From positions 1 through 64,000 of the forward strand of contig NZ_LGTQ01000006.1 in NCBI RefSeq assembly GCF_001306455.1: a DNA stretch of 64,000 nt, read 5' to 3'. The notes under the pieces are model-generated. The model was not told the DNA's origin and searched no databases. It saw only the letters and a program-made list of their open reading frames with translations. The stretch is from Jiulongibacter sediminis (GTDB taxonomy: Bacteria; Bacteroidota; Bacteroidia; Cytophagales; Spirosomataceae). Below are positions 27,901-34,713 of this stretch, piece by piece. Position numbers and translations under genes: made by a program. The first letter of the stretch is position 1, and every line of letters starts with the position of its first letter.

Positions 27901-28103
27901 AGTATAATGAGATCAAGGCGATCGCCCATAAGCTTAAATCTTCGTTTATGACCATCGGAATGGATGCCAACGAGGAGCTACATCAGCTTGAATATGAAGA
28001 CATTGCGGAATATAAAATACTGGAAGAAATCTACTATTCAGTTAAAGAGAAATATGCCCGATCCAGAAAGGCCGTCATGGCTGAACTTGAGATCAACTAC
28101 TGA
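24981..28103 (+). CDS. PAS-domain hybrid histidine kinase with receiver and HPt domains
   Basis: 1040 aa, apparently cytosolic: no membrane helix is seen. About four PAS domains (roughly 25-140, 150-265, 270-405, 410-535) precede a HisKA domain whose phosphorylated histidine is H560 in NMSHEIRTPMNA. The HATPase follows (about 655-770; N-box NLINNAIKFTEEGY, G-boxes DTGIGIPEDKK and GGTGLGLSISK). A receiver domain has D851 in LILMDLQMPEMDG. A C-terminal HPt domain has H983 in AIAHKLKSSF. A complete His-Asp-His relay therefore sits in one chain and lacks only the final Asp acceptor. The next gene, a single-domain regulator 26 bp downstream, is the obvious acceptor. The PAS ligand is unknown. Confidence 0.95.
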   Translation: MEASHSLYSKNVRSTPFSIVKSGSLDYYESIFKNISDLIGVLGFDGYLKSVNPSFRRTLLWGENDLLQTKAIEFIHPDDLSIVKQEISKINGSKRALSFKARLRTKKNEYVLLHWSFKVDYKNALIYATGQNLTPLEKAKSELQLAKTMLEETNRIALVGGWQLENKTKEITWSSTTREIHEVDEDYKVTLENAISFFPEGQNRNKIEELVSSALNDNIPYETELEIITLKGRRKWVRVKGEPVFEGNECIKLIGTIQDISREKESEFNLRRVNSHLQAIMEASTEAAIIALDSTGTIMFFNSGAEMLLGYTANEMVAQKKPLDFIDPQTLIEKANRLSKKYGQKVQPDIDCLTFLSKKGIVDTQEYTFISRDDSRMEVEVSITPIKNSHDNIIGYVSIGLDVTEKKERERRIIDSENQFRIFFNSSHVVLYTHDLEGKFLSMNSRGTTLLGYTEEEIINKNILEIVPLESKKSLPEYLNEIIENGKSKGLMQIVDKNDNKITWMYHNVLAEYADGTKYVIGNVVDITDRIELENDLLEAKRTAEKNAQMKNLFLANMSHEIRTPMNAITGFGRLLHESPNLSEEQKDYVESINIASSNLLTLINDILDFSKIESGQLELESIQFKLQDQINYVRKILTPAAEKKGLRFKCMVDFTIPEVVQGDPTRLNQVLVNLINNAIKFTEEGYIQLSVQAIKNENGINLIEFEIKDTGIGIPEDKKEAIFDRFTQANTNTTRKYGGTGLGLSISKSLIEMQGGQIEIESTVGKGSVFRFSIPFITPSVIQLEDEKKENQEIEFNCKNQILLVEDNILNQKLAIKVLSNKGFVVDLAENGLVALEKLQSKSYDLILMDLQMPEMDGYQTSHTLRNELQINTPIMAMTAHSLVGEKEKCLKFGMNDYITKPFDPKVLFRKIKELTEREIPEKEEVIAEKLDLSYLYSLSNRDKDFEKEILETSLITIPEDMNKLQDAIQNFEYNEIKAIAHKLKSSFMTIGMDANEELHQLEYEDIAEYKILEEIYYSVKEKYARSRKAVMAELEINY

Positions 28104-28129
28104 TTGAACACCATCTAAATTTTAAGGAA

Positions 28130-28507
28130 ATGAAAATATATGTATTTGAAGATGAGGCTCTCCTGTTAAAATCATTGGAGTTTCGGTTAAGTAAAGAAGG
28201 TTATGATGTTAATTGTTTTAGCAACGGTCTTGAAGCTAAACAAAAGCTTCAGGAAGAACTGCCTGACCTGATCATCACCGATATCATGATGCCATTTCTC
28301 AATGGTCTTGAACTGATCAGTTTTGTCAGAAATGATCTGAAATCTCAGGTTCCAATCATTGTTCTAAGTGCTGCCGGGTTGGAAAAAACAGTTTTAGAGG
28401 CTTTTAATCTGGGAGCCGATGATTTCGTTTCCAAGCCTTTCAGCCCGAATGAATTACTTATCAGAATCAAGAAAATGTCACATCGTATAAAGATATCCGT
28501 TATGTAA
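28130..28507 (+). CDS. Single-domain response regulator
   Basis: 125-aa receiver with no output domain. Acidic pocket ED in FEDEALL (residues 7-8), phosphoacceptor D51 in LIITDIMMP, switch Ser/Thr in IIVLSAAG and K in VSKPFSP are all present. It lies 26 bp after the HPt-bearing hybrid kinase and 20 bp before the HEAT-like protein. Lacking a DNA-binding domain, it should act by protein-protein contact. The neighbouring membrane-bound HEAT-like protein and glycosyltransferase are reasonable targets (inference). Confidence 0.93.
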   Translation: MKIYVFEDEALLLKSLEFRLSKEGYDVNCFSNGLEAKQKLQEELPDLIITDIMMPFLNGLELISFVRNDLKSQVPIIVLSAAGLEKTVLEAFNLGADDFVSKPFSPNELLIRIKKMSHRIKISVM

Positions 28508-28527
28508 TACCCTCAACGCCTTTCCTA

Positions 28528-29598
28528 ATGCTTACGCTCAACCTAATATTAAACATTTTACTCCTTGGAATCGTACCCTTTTTTTGGGGTCTCGCATTGT
28601 GCTTTGCCGTGGCGGGTACAGGCTTCATTGCCTTCGTATTGGTCAGCCGAAAACGGAAAAATCTACATGCCGCTCAGCTGCAGGAAATCAGTGCCAAATG
28701 CCAACCCTTCCTCACCGAACTCGCTTTTGAAGGAACAATACCTGAAGAATACAGAGATCTGGAGAAACAATTGAGAAGCACAAACAATGGAAAATGGATA
28801 ATTCTGAATGAGCTGATTAAAATCAGAAAATATTTTCAGGGAGAAGCCGCCAGTTACATTGAAGAATACTACACAAAGAACAGGCTTTATAAGCTCAGCC
28901 TCAACAAATTATATTCGACAAAACAACATCAAAAAATAGTAGCCATCAACGAGATCATGGACATGAACTATCTGGGAGCAACTCGTAGTTTATTGCAATT
29001 TATCCACAAAGAAAAGAGCCCTGAGCTTGTCTCAAATGCCCTTATCGCACTCACTAAACTTGATTATAAACTAGGGCTTAACAGAATAATAGAACAGGAC
29101 ATTTACCTCTCAGACTGGTTTCAGTTACAAGTGATTAAGATACTCGATGAAGGTAAAGTCTATGAAATCCCACCGCTGGTTAAATGGACTAAAAAAAGTA
29201 CATCACATGCGTTAATGGGTCTTCGTCTGCTGATTTTTTCGGGAGCAATGGACCAAATGGATGAACTAAGTTCTTTACTCAATCATGAGAATGATAAATT
29301 AAGACTGGAAACCATAAAGGCGTTCAGGACACTAGAGTACGACGAAATATCTTTTACCCTGATTCTTAGGTATTACAATGAACCCACGCGTAATAAATGT
29401 GAGATCATCAGAACATTGGAGGTACTGAATTACAAACAGAACCTTGCCTTTATAAGATTATGTGCAAAAAGCGATGATAGTGAAATTCAGCGAGTAGCAA
29501 AAGAGGCTCTGAGAAGATTGACTCCGGAGGAAATACGACTAGGAGTAAATGCTCCCATTATTCATTTATTCACACCCACCTTACAAAGAGCTGTTTAG
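28528..29598 (+). CDS. Membrane-anchored HEAT-repeat-like protein
   Basis: 356 aa. One strong N-terminal membrane helix (about residues 1-38: LNILLLGIVPFFWGLALCFAVAGTG in part) is followed by a basic turn (SRKRKNLHAAQ) and a wholly alpha-helical cytoplasmic part. From about residue 130 there are repeated ~30-residue helical hairpins (VAINEIMDMNYLGATRSLLQFI, SPELVSNALIALTKL, LRLETIKAFRTLEYDEISFTL, SEIQRVAKEALRRL) of HEAT/armadillo type. No catalytic motif is seen. Its stop is 1 bp before the glycosyltransferase ATG, implying translational coupling. A scaffold role linking the response regulator to the synthase is my inference. Confidence 0.75.
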   Translation: MLTLNLILNILLLGIVPFFWGLALCFAVAGTGFIAFVLVSRKRKNLHAAQLQEISAKCQPFLTELAFEGTIPEEYRDLEKQLRSTNNGKWIILNELIKIRKYFQGEAASYIEEYYTKNRLYKLSLNKLYSTKQHQKIVAINEIMDMNYLGATRSLLQFIHKEKSPELVSNALIALTKLDYKLGLNRIIEQDIYLSDWFQLQVIKILDEGKVYEIPPLVKWTKKSTSHALMGLRLLIFSGAMDQMDELSSLLNHENDKLRLETIKAFRTLEYDEISFTLILRYYNEPTRNKCEIIRTLEVLNYKQNLAFIRLCAKSDDSEIQRVAKEALRRLTPEEIRLGVNAPIIHLFTPTLQRAV

Positions 29599-29599
29599 C

Positions 29600-31018
29600 A
29601 TGGATCAAACACTGCACTATATATCGCTTTATGTTCAGTATGGAATAATTTTCTATGCCATTTTCCTGATGAGTTCTTATCTCATCTTGTCTGTTATTTC
29701 CATTCAGGCTTTGTATAAATACCTGAGAATTGCGGAGTACACCGACCATAAGGATTTACTACCCTCTGACATCAGCCCCAAAATATCACTTCTTGCTCCG
29801 GCTTATAATGAGGGGCTCACCATTGTGGAAAACATCAGATCATTATTATCTCTTCACTATTCAGATTTTGAGGTAATCATCATCAATGATGGCAGCAAAG
29901 ACGATACCTTGATCAAAGCGATTGAAGCATACAAGATGGTGCCAACAGACTTCATTGTCAGTAATGACATCCCATGTAAGGCAATAAGAACCGTTTACAA
30001 ATCAAGCCTTCCTGAATTTTCAAACCTATTACTGGTAGATAAGCTCAATGGAGGCAAAGCAGATGCCTTAAATGCAGGAGTCAATGTTTCTACGGCTGAT
30101 TATATCACCTGCATCGATGTAGATTGTATTCTGGAACAAGACTCCCTTTTAAAACTGGTAAAGCCCTTTATTGACTCTGAAAAGAGAGTGATTGCGACGG
30201 GTGGGGTGATCAGGATTATTAACTCCTGTGAAATAAAGAATGGTTCAATTACTCAAATCAATGTACCCAAAAATCTTATTGCAAGAATGCAGGTACTGGA
30301 GTACCTAAGAGCTTTTTTACTTGGAAGAATGGCCTGGGGAAACCTGAGTGGTTTACTCATTATTTCGGGTGCCTTTGGCATGTTTGATAAGGAAATTGTA
30401 AAAGCTGTCGGAGGGTATGATTCTACCACCGTAGGTGAAGATATGGAGCTCGTGGTACGTATGAGACGCTACATGGTTGAAAAAGAAATTCCCTATTGTG
30501 TAAAATTCATCCCTGACCCCCTCTGCTGGACTGAAGCCCCTGAAAACACCCAAATTCTTGGCAGACAACGAAATCGCTGGACTCGTGGAACAGTAGAAAC
30601 CCTATGGCTACACCGCAAAATGTTCTTTAATCCGAAATATGGCATTATGGGGCTTTTGAGTTATCCCTATTGGTTCTTCTTTGAGTTTCTGGCACCTATT
30701 CTTGAATTTATAGGGATAGTATGGATGATTTTTGCCACCATTTTTAATCTCGTAAACTGGCCTTATTTCATAGCTATAACTGCCTGCGTTTACACCTTTG
30801 CTGTCATGCTAAGTATGTTAGCTATTCTCGCAGAGGAGATTACGTTTTATCAGTACAAAAACAGTCGTGACATCTGGAAACTCGTAGGGGCCGGCCTTAT
30901 GGAACCTTTCGTTTATCACCCATTTCTCGTTTGGTCAGCCATGAAAGGTCACGTCGATAAAATAAAAGGAAAAAAATCATGGGGAGAAATGACCCGTGTT
31001 GGACTAAAAAGCACTTGA
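29600..31018 (+). CDS. Processive family-2 glycosyltransferase (PgaC/IcaA/YaiP-like)
   Basis: 472 aa from ATG 29600, which follows the previous stop by 1 bp; an earlier in-frame start at 29549 would lie inside that gene. An N-terminal membrane helix is followed by a GT2 domain with LLAPAYNEGLTI, VIIINDGSKDDT, the DxD-type CIDVDC, GEDMELVVRMRR and the QRNRWTRG motif (QxxRW) of processive beta-glycan synthases. Three to four C-terminal helices (about 355-440) complete the PgaC/HmsR/cellulose-synthase topology. It should polymerise and translocate a polysaccharide across the inner membrane. The sugar cannot be deduced. Confidence 0.9.
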   Translation: MDQTLHYISLYVQYGIIFYAIFLMSSYLILSVISIQALYKYLRIAEYTDHKDLLPSDISPKISLLAPAYNEGLTIVENIRSLLSLHYSDFEVIIINDGSKDDTLIKAIEAYKMVPTDFIVSNDIPCKAIRTVYKSSLPEFSNLLLVDKLNGGKADALNAGVNVSTADYITCIDVDCILEQDSLLKLVKPFIDSEKRVIATGGVIRIINSCEIKNGSITQINVPKNLIARMQVLEYLRAFLLGRMAWGNLSGLLIISGAFGMFDKEIVKAVGGYDSTTVGEDMELVVRMRRYMVEKEIPYCVKFIPDPLCWTEAPENTQILGRQRNRWTRGTVETLWLHRKMFFNPKYGIMGLLSYPYWFFFEFLAPILEFIGIVWMIFATIFNLVNWPYFIAITACVYTFAVMLSMLAILAEEITFYQYKNSRDIWKLVGAGLMEPFVYHPFLVWSAMKGHVDKIKGKKSWGEMTRVGLKST

Positions 31019-31020
31019 AA

Positions 31021-33396
31021 ATGAAAACCTATAACAAAACCAATTTCCAATTTCTGCTACTTAACGCCCTTACTATGGGCAGTTTACTGAGTATTACTGA
31101 GCTTGCTTATAAATTCTTTTTCCAGCATAGTCATTTGGAAAATATCGCTCTGACTATCGCTCAGATAATCTCATTTAACTTTGTGTTTGCAGCCGGAATA
31201 ACAATGCTTTTGGCCCTGCCATTTTTGCTAATGAGCATGATAAGCAGTCGTGCCTCCAAAACTTTTCTGGTCCTCACCGGAATAATCATTCTCCTTTCCA
31301 CTATTGGATTAAATCAATATGCTGCCCAAACCAATTTGCCTCTTGGCAGTGACCTTTATGGGTACAGTTTTGATGACATTCTTTTTATCACCGGCTCCAG
31401 TGCAGAGTTTAGTCTTAGAGCTATTCTGATGTTTCTTCTAATACCGGCCATTTACGCTACACTTGCATTCTTAAAGATTTACCAAAACAAGGTGATCGGT
31501 ATTGTTTCATTAGTGATACTGATTACGTCTATCGCATCAGTACCACTTCTTTTAACTGATCTGACCGATGCATCTAAAACCGCTTATTTTCTCAATGATA
31601 CCAGACAATATCTGAAGGACAATCAAAAAGGAGATGACCAAGAGTTTCTGGCAAACGGTGATGAATTCCCTTTAATGCATCCTTTCAATGCAGCAGAAAA
31701 CGGACTCACAGAACACCTCAATCTCACCGAAAACAAGCCTAATATAGTTCTTTTGATTGTTGAAGGTTTAGGGAGTGACTTTATGGGCAAAAGTGCACAA
31801 TACCCAGGCTTTACACCTTTCCTTGATTCACTGAGTGACAACTCTCTCTATTTCAGCCGCTTTCTAAGTAATACAGGTAGATCTTTCGGGGCCTTGCCAT
31901 CCATTCTTGGTTCTGCTCCGTTCGGGAAAAACGGGTTCCTTGATCTGGAAACTCTACCTGATCATATGTCGCTTATTTCCGTTTTAAAGCAAAACGGATA
32001 CATCACTTCGTATTATGAAGGAGGTAACTCTTCCTTTGACAATAAAAACCGTTATCTGGTCAATGAGGGTATTGATAACCTGATAGACGAAACAAGTTTT
32101 GATCAGAACTATGTAAAAACAAAGTCAACCAAAGACGGCTTTAGTTGGGGATATCCTGATTCTGAAATATACAGGAAAACACTCGCTTCTCTTCCGGAAA
32201 ATGGTCAGCCAAGGTTAGACATTGTTCTATCGATATCAAACCACGAGCCTTTTCAGTTTCCGGGTAAAGAAGAATACCTGAATCAGGTTAACCAGCTGAT
32301 GAAGTCAAGGCCTGAGCTGGCTGGTAAAAGGAAAACCATTGAAGAAAATCCAGAGGTTTTTGCAAGCTTACTTTATACCGACGCCAGTATTCGATCCTTT
32401 ATAGACGGACTGAAAAAGAGGTCAGATTTTGAGAATACCATTGTACTCATAACCGGTGATCACCGATTAATTCCTGTTTCAATGAAAAATCAGATTTGCA
32501 GATACCATGTACCTCTTCTGGTTTACAGTCCACTGGTTAAAGAACCTAAAGAGATCGGGACCATTGCCTCACACATGGATATCGCACCAGCGATTACCGG
32601 AATGCTGGCTAAAGGATATACGATGAAAACTCCGGAAAATGTACCATGGCTGGGCCTGGGTTTATCACCAAACAGTGATAGAGAAATTCCGCTGATGAAA
32701 TATAAAGGCTCATTTACAGACTTCATCAAAGGAGACACCTTCATTGCACAGGGAAAGTCCTATAAAATAGGTAAGAACCTTAGCCTTTCTGTTGGAGTAG
32801 AAAAGGGAGAGACCAACCAAACACTTCAGGCATTTGAACTCGCAAAAAAAAGCGGAAGATATACCACGACGAATAACAAGATCATTCCTGAAAATTTGAA
32901 AATGAATATTTCAAATCTAATCAAAATCAGCAAAGAAGATCAGAAGCGTATTGACGAACTCACCAAAAACTTGAGTCAGGGCGAAATCTATTATATGGCC
33001 AGAGATTCGGCACATAATAAGAACTATGAAATCGCTCTTCTTTTACTTGACCATCTTAATAACCTGAATTTTAACCATTACGATGGCCGAACTCTACGCG
33101 GCAGAATTTATGGATGGAGCGACAGAACCGAACAGGCTGAACAGGAACTCAAATATGTAATCAATCGAAGCCCATTGTACAGTGATGCATATTCTGCCCT
33201 GCTCGATCTTTATTGGTGGAACAGTCTCGGGAATAAGGCAAAAGAGGTAGCCGCCCTTGCAAGAGAGAGATTCGCTAACAACCGCGACTTCTTAAATACC
33301 GTGGCCTCAAAAATGGCCAGATTTGATCCGGCGGATTTTGAAGAAAAGGTTCTTCCCGTTTCCGATCAACTATCATTTAATCAAACGACGCCATGA
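31021..33396 (+). CDS. LtaS/sulfatase-fold membrane enzyme with C-terminal TPR module
   Basis: 791 aa from ATG 31021, 2 bp after the glycosyltransferase stop. Five or so N-terminal membrane helices (about 10-185) precede an extracytoplasmic alkaline-phosphatase-superfamily domain (about 235-550). This has NIVLLIVEGLG (metal Glu), a Thr nucleophile candidate in NTGRSFGALPSILG, and ITGDHR near residue 480 (metal Asp and His). This is the architecture of LtaS, OpgB and related phosphoglycerol/phosphoethanolamine transferases. The last ~150 residues are unusual: TPR-like repeats (about 660-770) resembling those of the next gene's product. It probably decorates the neighbouring glycan; the substituent is unknown. 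Confidence 0.85.
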   Translation: MKTYNKTNFQFLLLNALTMGSLLSITELAYKFFFQHSHLENIALTIAQIISFNFVFAAGITMLLALPFLLMSMISSRASKTFLVLTGIIILLSTIGLNQYAAQTNLPLGSDLYGYSFDDILFITGSSAEFSLRAILMFLLIPAIYATLAFLKIYQNKVIGIVSLVILITSIASVPLLLTDLTDASKTAYFLNDTRQYLKDNQKGDDQEFLANGDEFPLMHPFNAAENGLTEHLNLTENKPNIVLLIVEGLGSDFMGKSAQYPGFTPFLDSLSDNSLYFSRFLSNTGRSFGALPSILGSAPFGKNGFLDLETLPDHMSLISVLKQNGYITSYYEGGNSSFDNKNRYLVNEGIDNLIDETSFDQNYVKTKSTKDGFSWGYPDSEIYRKTLASLPENGQPRLDIVLSISNHEPFQFPGKEEYLNQVNQLMKSRPELAGKRKTIEENPEVFASLLYTDASIRSFIDGLKKRSDFENTIVLITGDHRLIPVSMKNQICRYHVPLLVYSPLVKEPKEIGTIASHMDIAPAITGMLAKGYTMKTPENVPWLGLGLSPNSDREIPLMKYKGSFTDFIKGDTFIAQGKSYKIGKNLSLSVGVEKGETNQTLQAFELAKKSGRYTTTNNKIIPENLKMNISNLIKISKEDQKRIDELTKNLSQGEIYYMARDSAHNKNYEIALLLLDHLNNLNFNHYDGRTLRGRIYGWSDRTEQAEQELKYVINRSPLYSDAYSALLDLYWWNSLGNKAKEVAALARERFANNRDFLNTVASKMARFDPADFEEKVLPVSDQLSFNQTTP

Positions 33397-34640
33397 AAAA
33401 GATTTTGACTTTCTTTCTCATCCTACTCTTCTCTGGAAAAGTAACGTCTCAGGAACTCAATATGGATCCTGACGAGGCTTTTTCCATTGCCAGAGAAATG
33501 GCCTTTGATTCGAAAAGACAAGAGTCGAAAGAGCTATTGACAAGGATTACTAACAATTATCCAACTTATGGAGATGTTCGGCTATTTCTGGCTGTCCTGT
33601 ACGGATGGGAAGAGCAGTATAAGTTAGCCCGAAAGGAGTTTCAGATATTGCTTGACCAGGAACCTCAGGAGAAGGAATACTGGGTGAGTTATATAAAAAA
33701 TGAAATGTGGGCAGAGCAATATTCCAATGTCAAAGAGCTCAGCAGAAAAGCACTTGAAATTTTCCCTGACGATCCTGATTTTGTGATTTTCAAGGCAAAG
33801 ACAGAAAGGGATAACCGGGAACTAACCAGAGCCATACAAACCTGTAAAAAGTTTTTAAGCAAGTATCCCGAAAATGAAAAGATGCAGGAGTTTTATTCTT
33901 CCCTAAGAGAAGGCTTTGTACTGAATCAGATATCTGCATCGTACTCGATTGATCATTTCAGTGACATTTACGACCCCATGCATTATTACACTGTTTCATA
34001 TAACCGGGATACTCCATTTGGAAGTATCATCGGAAAGATGAACGTGAATCAGAAGTTTGAAACCACCGGAACGCAGTTTGAAATAGATTCATACCCAAGT
34101 ATTGCAGACGGACTTTATGCCTATGTAAACGTGGGGTATTCGCAATCGTCTATATTTCCAGGCTGGCGTTACGGATTTCAGCTGTACAAATCTTTACCAA
34201 AGAGTTTTGAAGCTTCGGCAGGTATAAGGTCTTTGAAGTTTGGGGACAGCTTCACGCATATTTTGACAGGATCATTGGGAAAATACGTTGGGAACTCATT
34301 CTTTTTCTTCACACCGTATTTGATTCCTTCTGATGAAGGTTGGAGTAAATCAGGGAACATTACCTTCCGAAATTACGGTGAGAATGAAGACATTTTCTGG
34401 GCCATAACCGCCGGAGCCGGATTTTCACCGGAGATTAACCGTTTTGGAATCAACGCCGAAACATTGCCCATCATTAACCTGAAATCTCAAAAGCTAGGCA
34501 TTGCCAATAACTTCAAAATTAAAAGCGTAAACCATGTCGTAGGCCTTAGTTTATCAGTTTCAAGACAAGAAAGCATTTTTGACCCCGGTCAATATTTTCT
34601 TATTAGCTCCGCCGGAGTTTCTTACTCGTTTGGCTTTTAG
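33393..34640 (+). CDS. YaiO-family outer-membrane beta-barrel protein with TPR
   Basis: 415 aa. A signal peptide (about 1-19, ending KVTSQ) and two to three TPR units (about 25-165) carry the YaiO pattern YxDxRxxxxxxYGW near 59-72. A C-terminal barrel (about 180-415) of alternating aromatic/polar strands ends in the outer-membrane-type SSAGVSYSFGF with terminal Phe. The ATG overlaps the upstream stop by 4 bp. In E. coli, yaiO lies close to a GT2 glycosyltransferase gene, yaiP; here the linkage to a PgaC-like enzyme is direct. Export or anchoring of the polysaccharide is the likely role. Confidence 0.88.
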   Translation: MKKILTFFLILLFSGKVTSQELNMDPDEAFSIAREMAFDSKRQESKELLTRITNNYPTYGDVRLFLAVLYGWEEQYKLARKEFQILLDQEPQEKEYWVSYIKNEMWAEQYSNVKELSRKALEIFPDDPDFVIFKAKTERDNRELTRAIQTCKKFLSKYPENEKMQEFYSSLREGFVLNQISASYSIDHFSDIYDPMHYYTVSYNRDTPFGSIIGKMNVNQKFETTGTQFEIDSYPSIADGLYAYVNVGYSQSSIFPGWRYGFQLYKSLPKSFEASAGIRSLKFGDSFTHILTGSLGKYVGNSFFFFTPYLIPSDEGWSKSGNITFRNYGENEDIFWAITAGAGFSPEINRFGINAETLPIINLKSQKLGIANNFKIKSVNHVVGLSLSVSRQESIFDPGQYFLISSAGVSYSFGF

Positions 34641-34660
34641 ACCACATTTTGACGAATAAT

Positions 34661-34686
34661 GATCTATAAATTGAATTTTATAGATC
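34661..34686. terminator. Terminator closing the polysaccharide operon
   Basis: 10-bp perfect stem GATCTATAAA (34661-34670) with TTTATAGATC (34677-34686), a 6-nt loop, followed by ATCTTTT. It lies between convergent genes and could work in both directions. Confidence 0.75.
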
Positions 34687-34713
34687 ATCTTTTAAGGTTT
34701 CTTGATCTATATC

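Noticed and set aside
30979-31020. Longer N terminus of the LtaS-like enzyme inside the glycosyltransferase gene
   Set aside because: The ATG at 31021, 2 bp after the upstream stop, gives a normal membrane-protein start.
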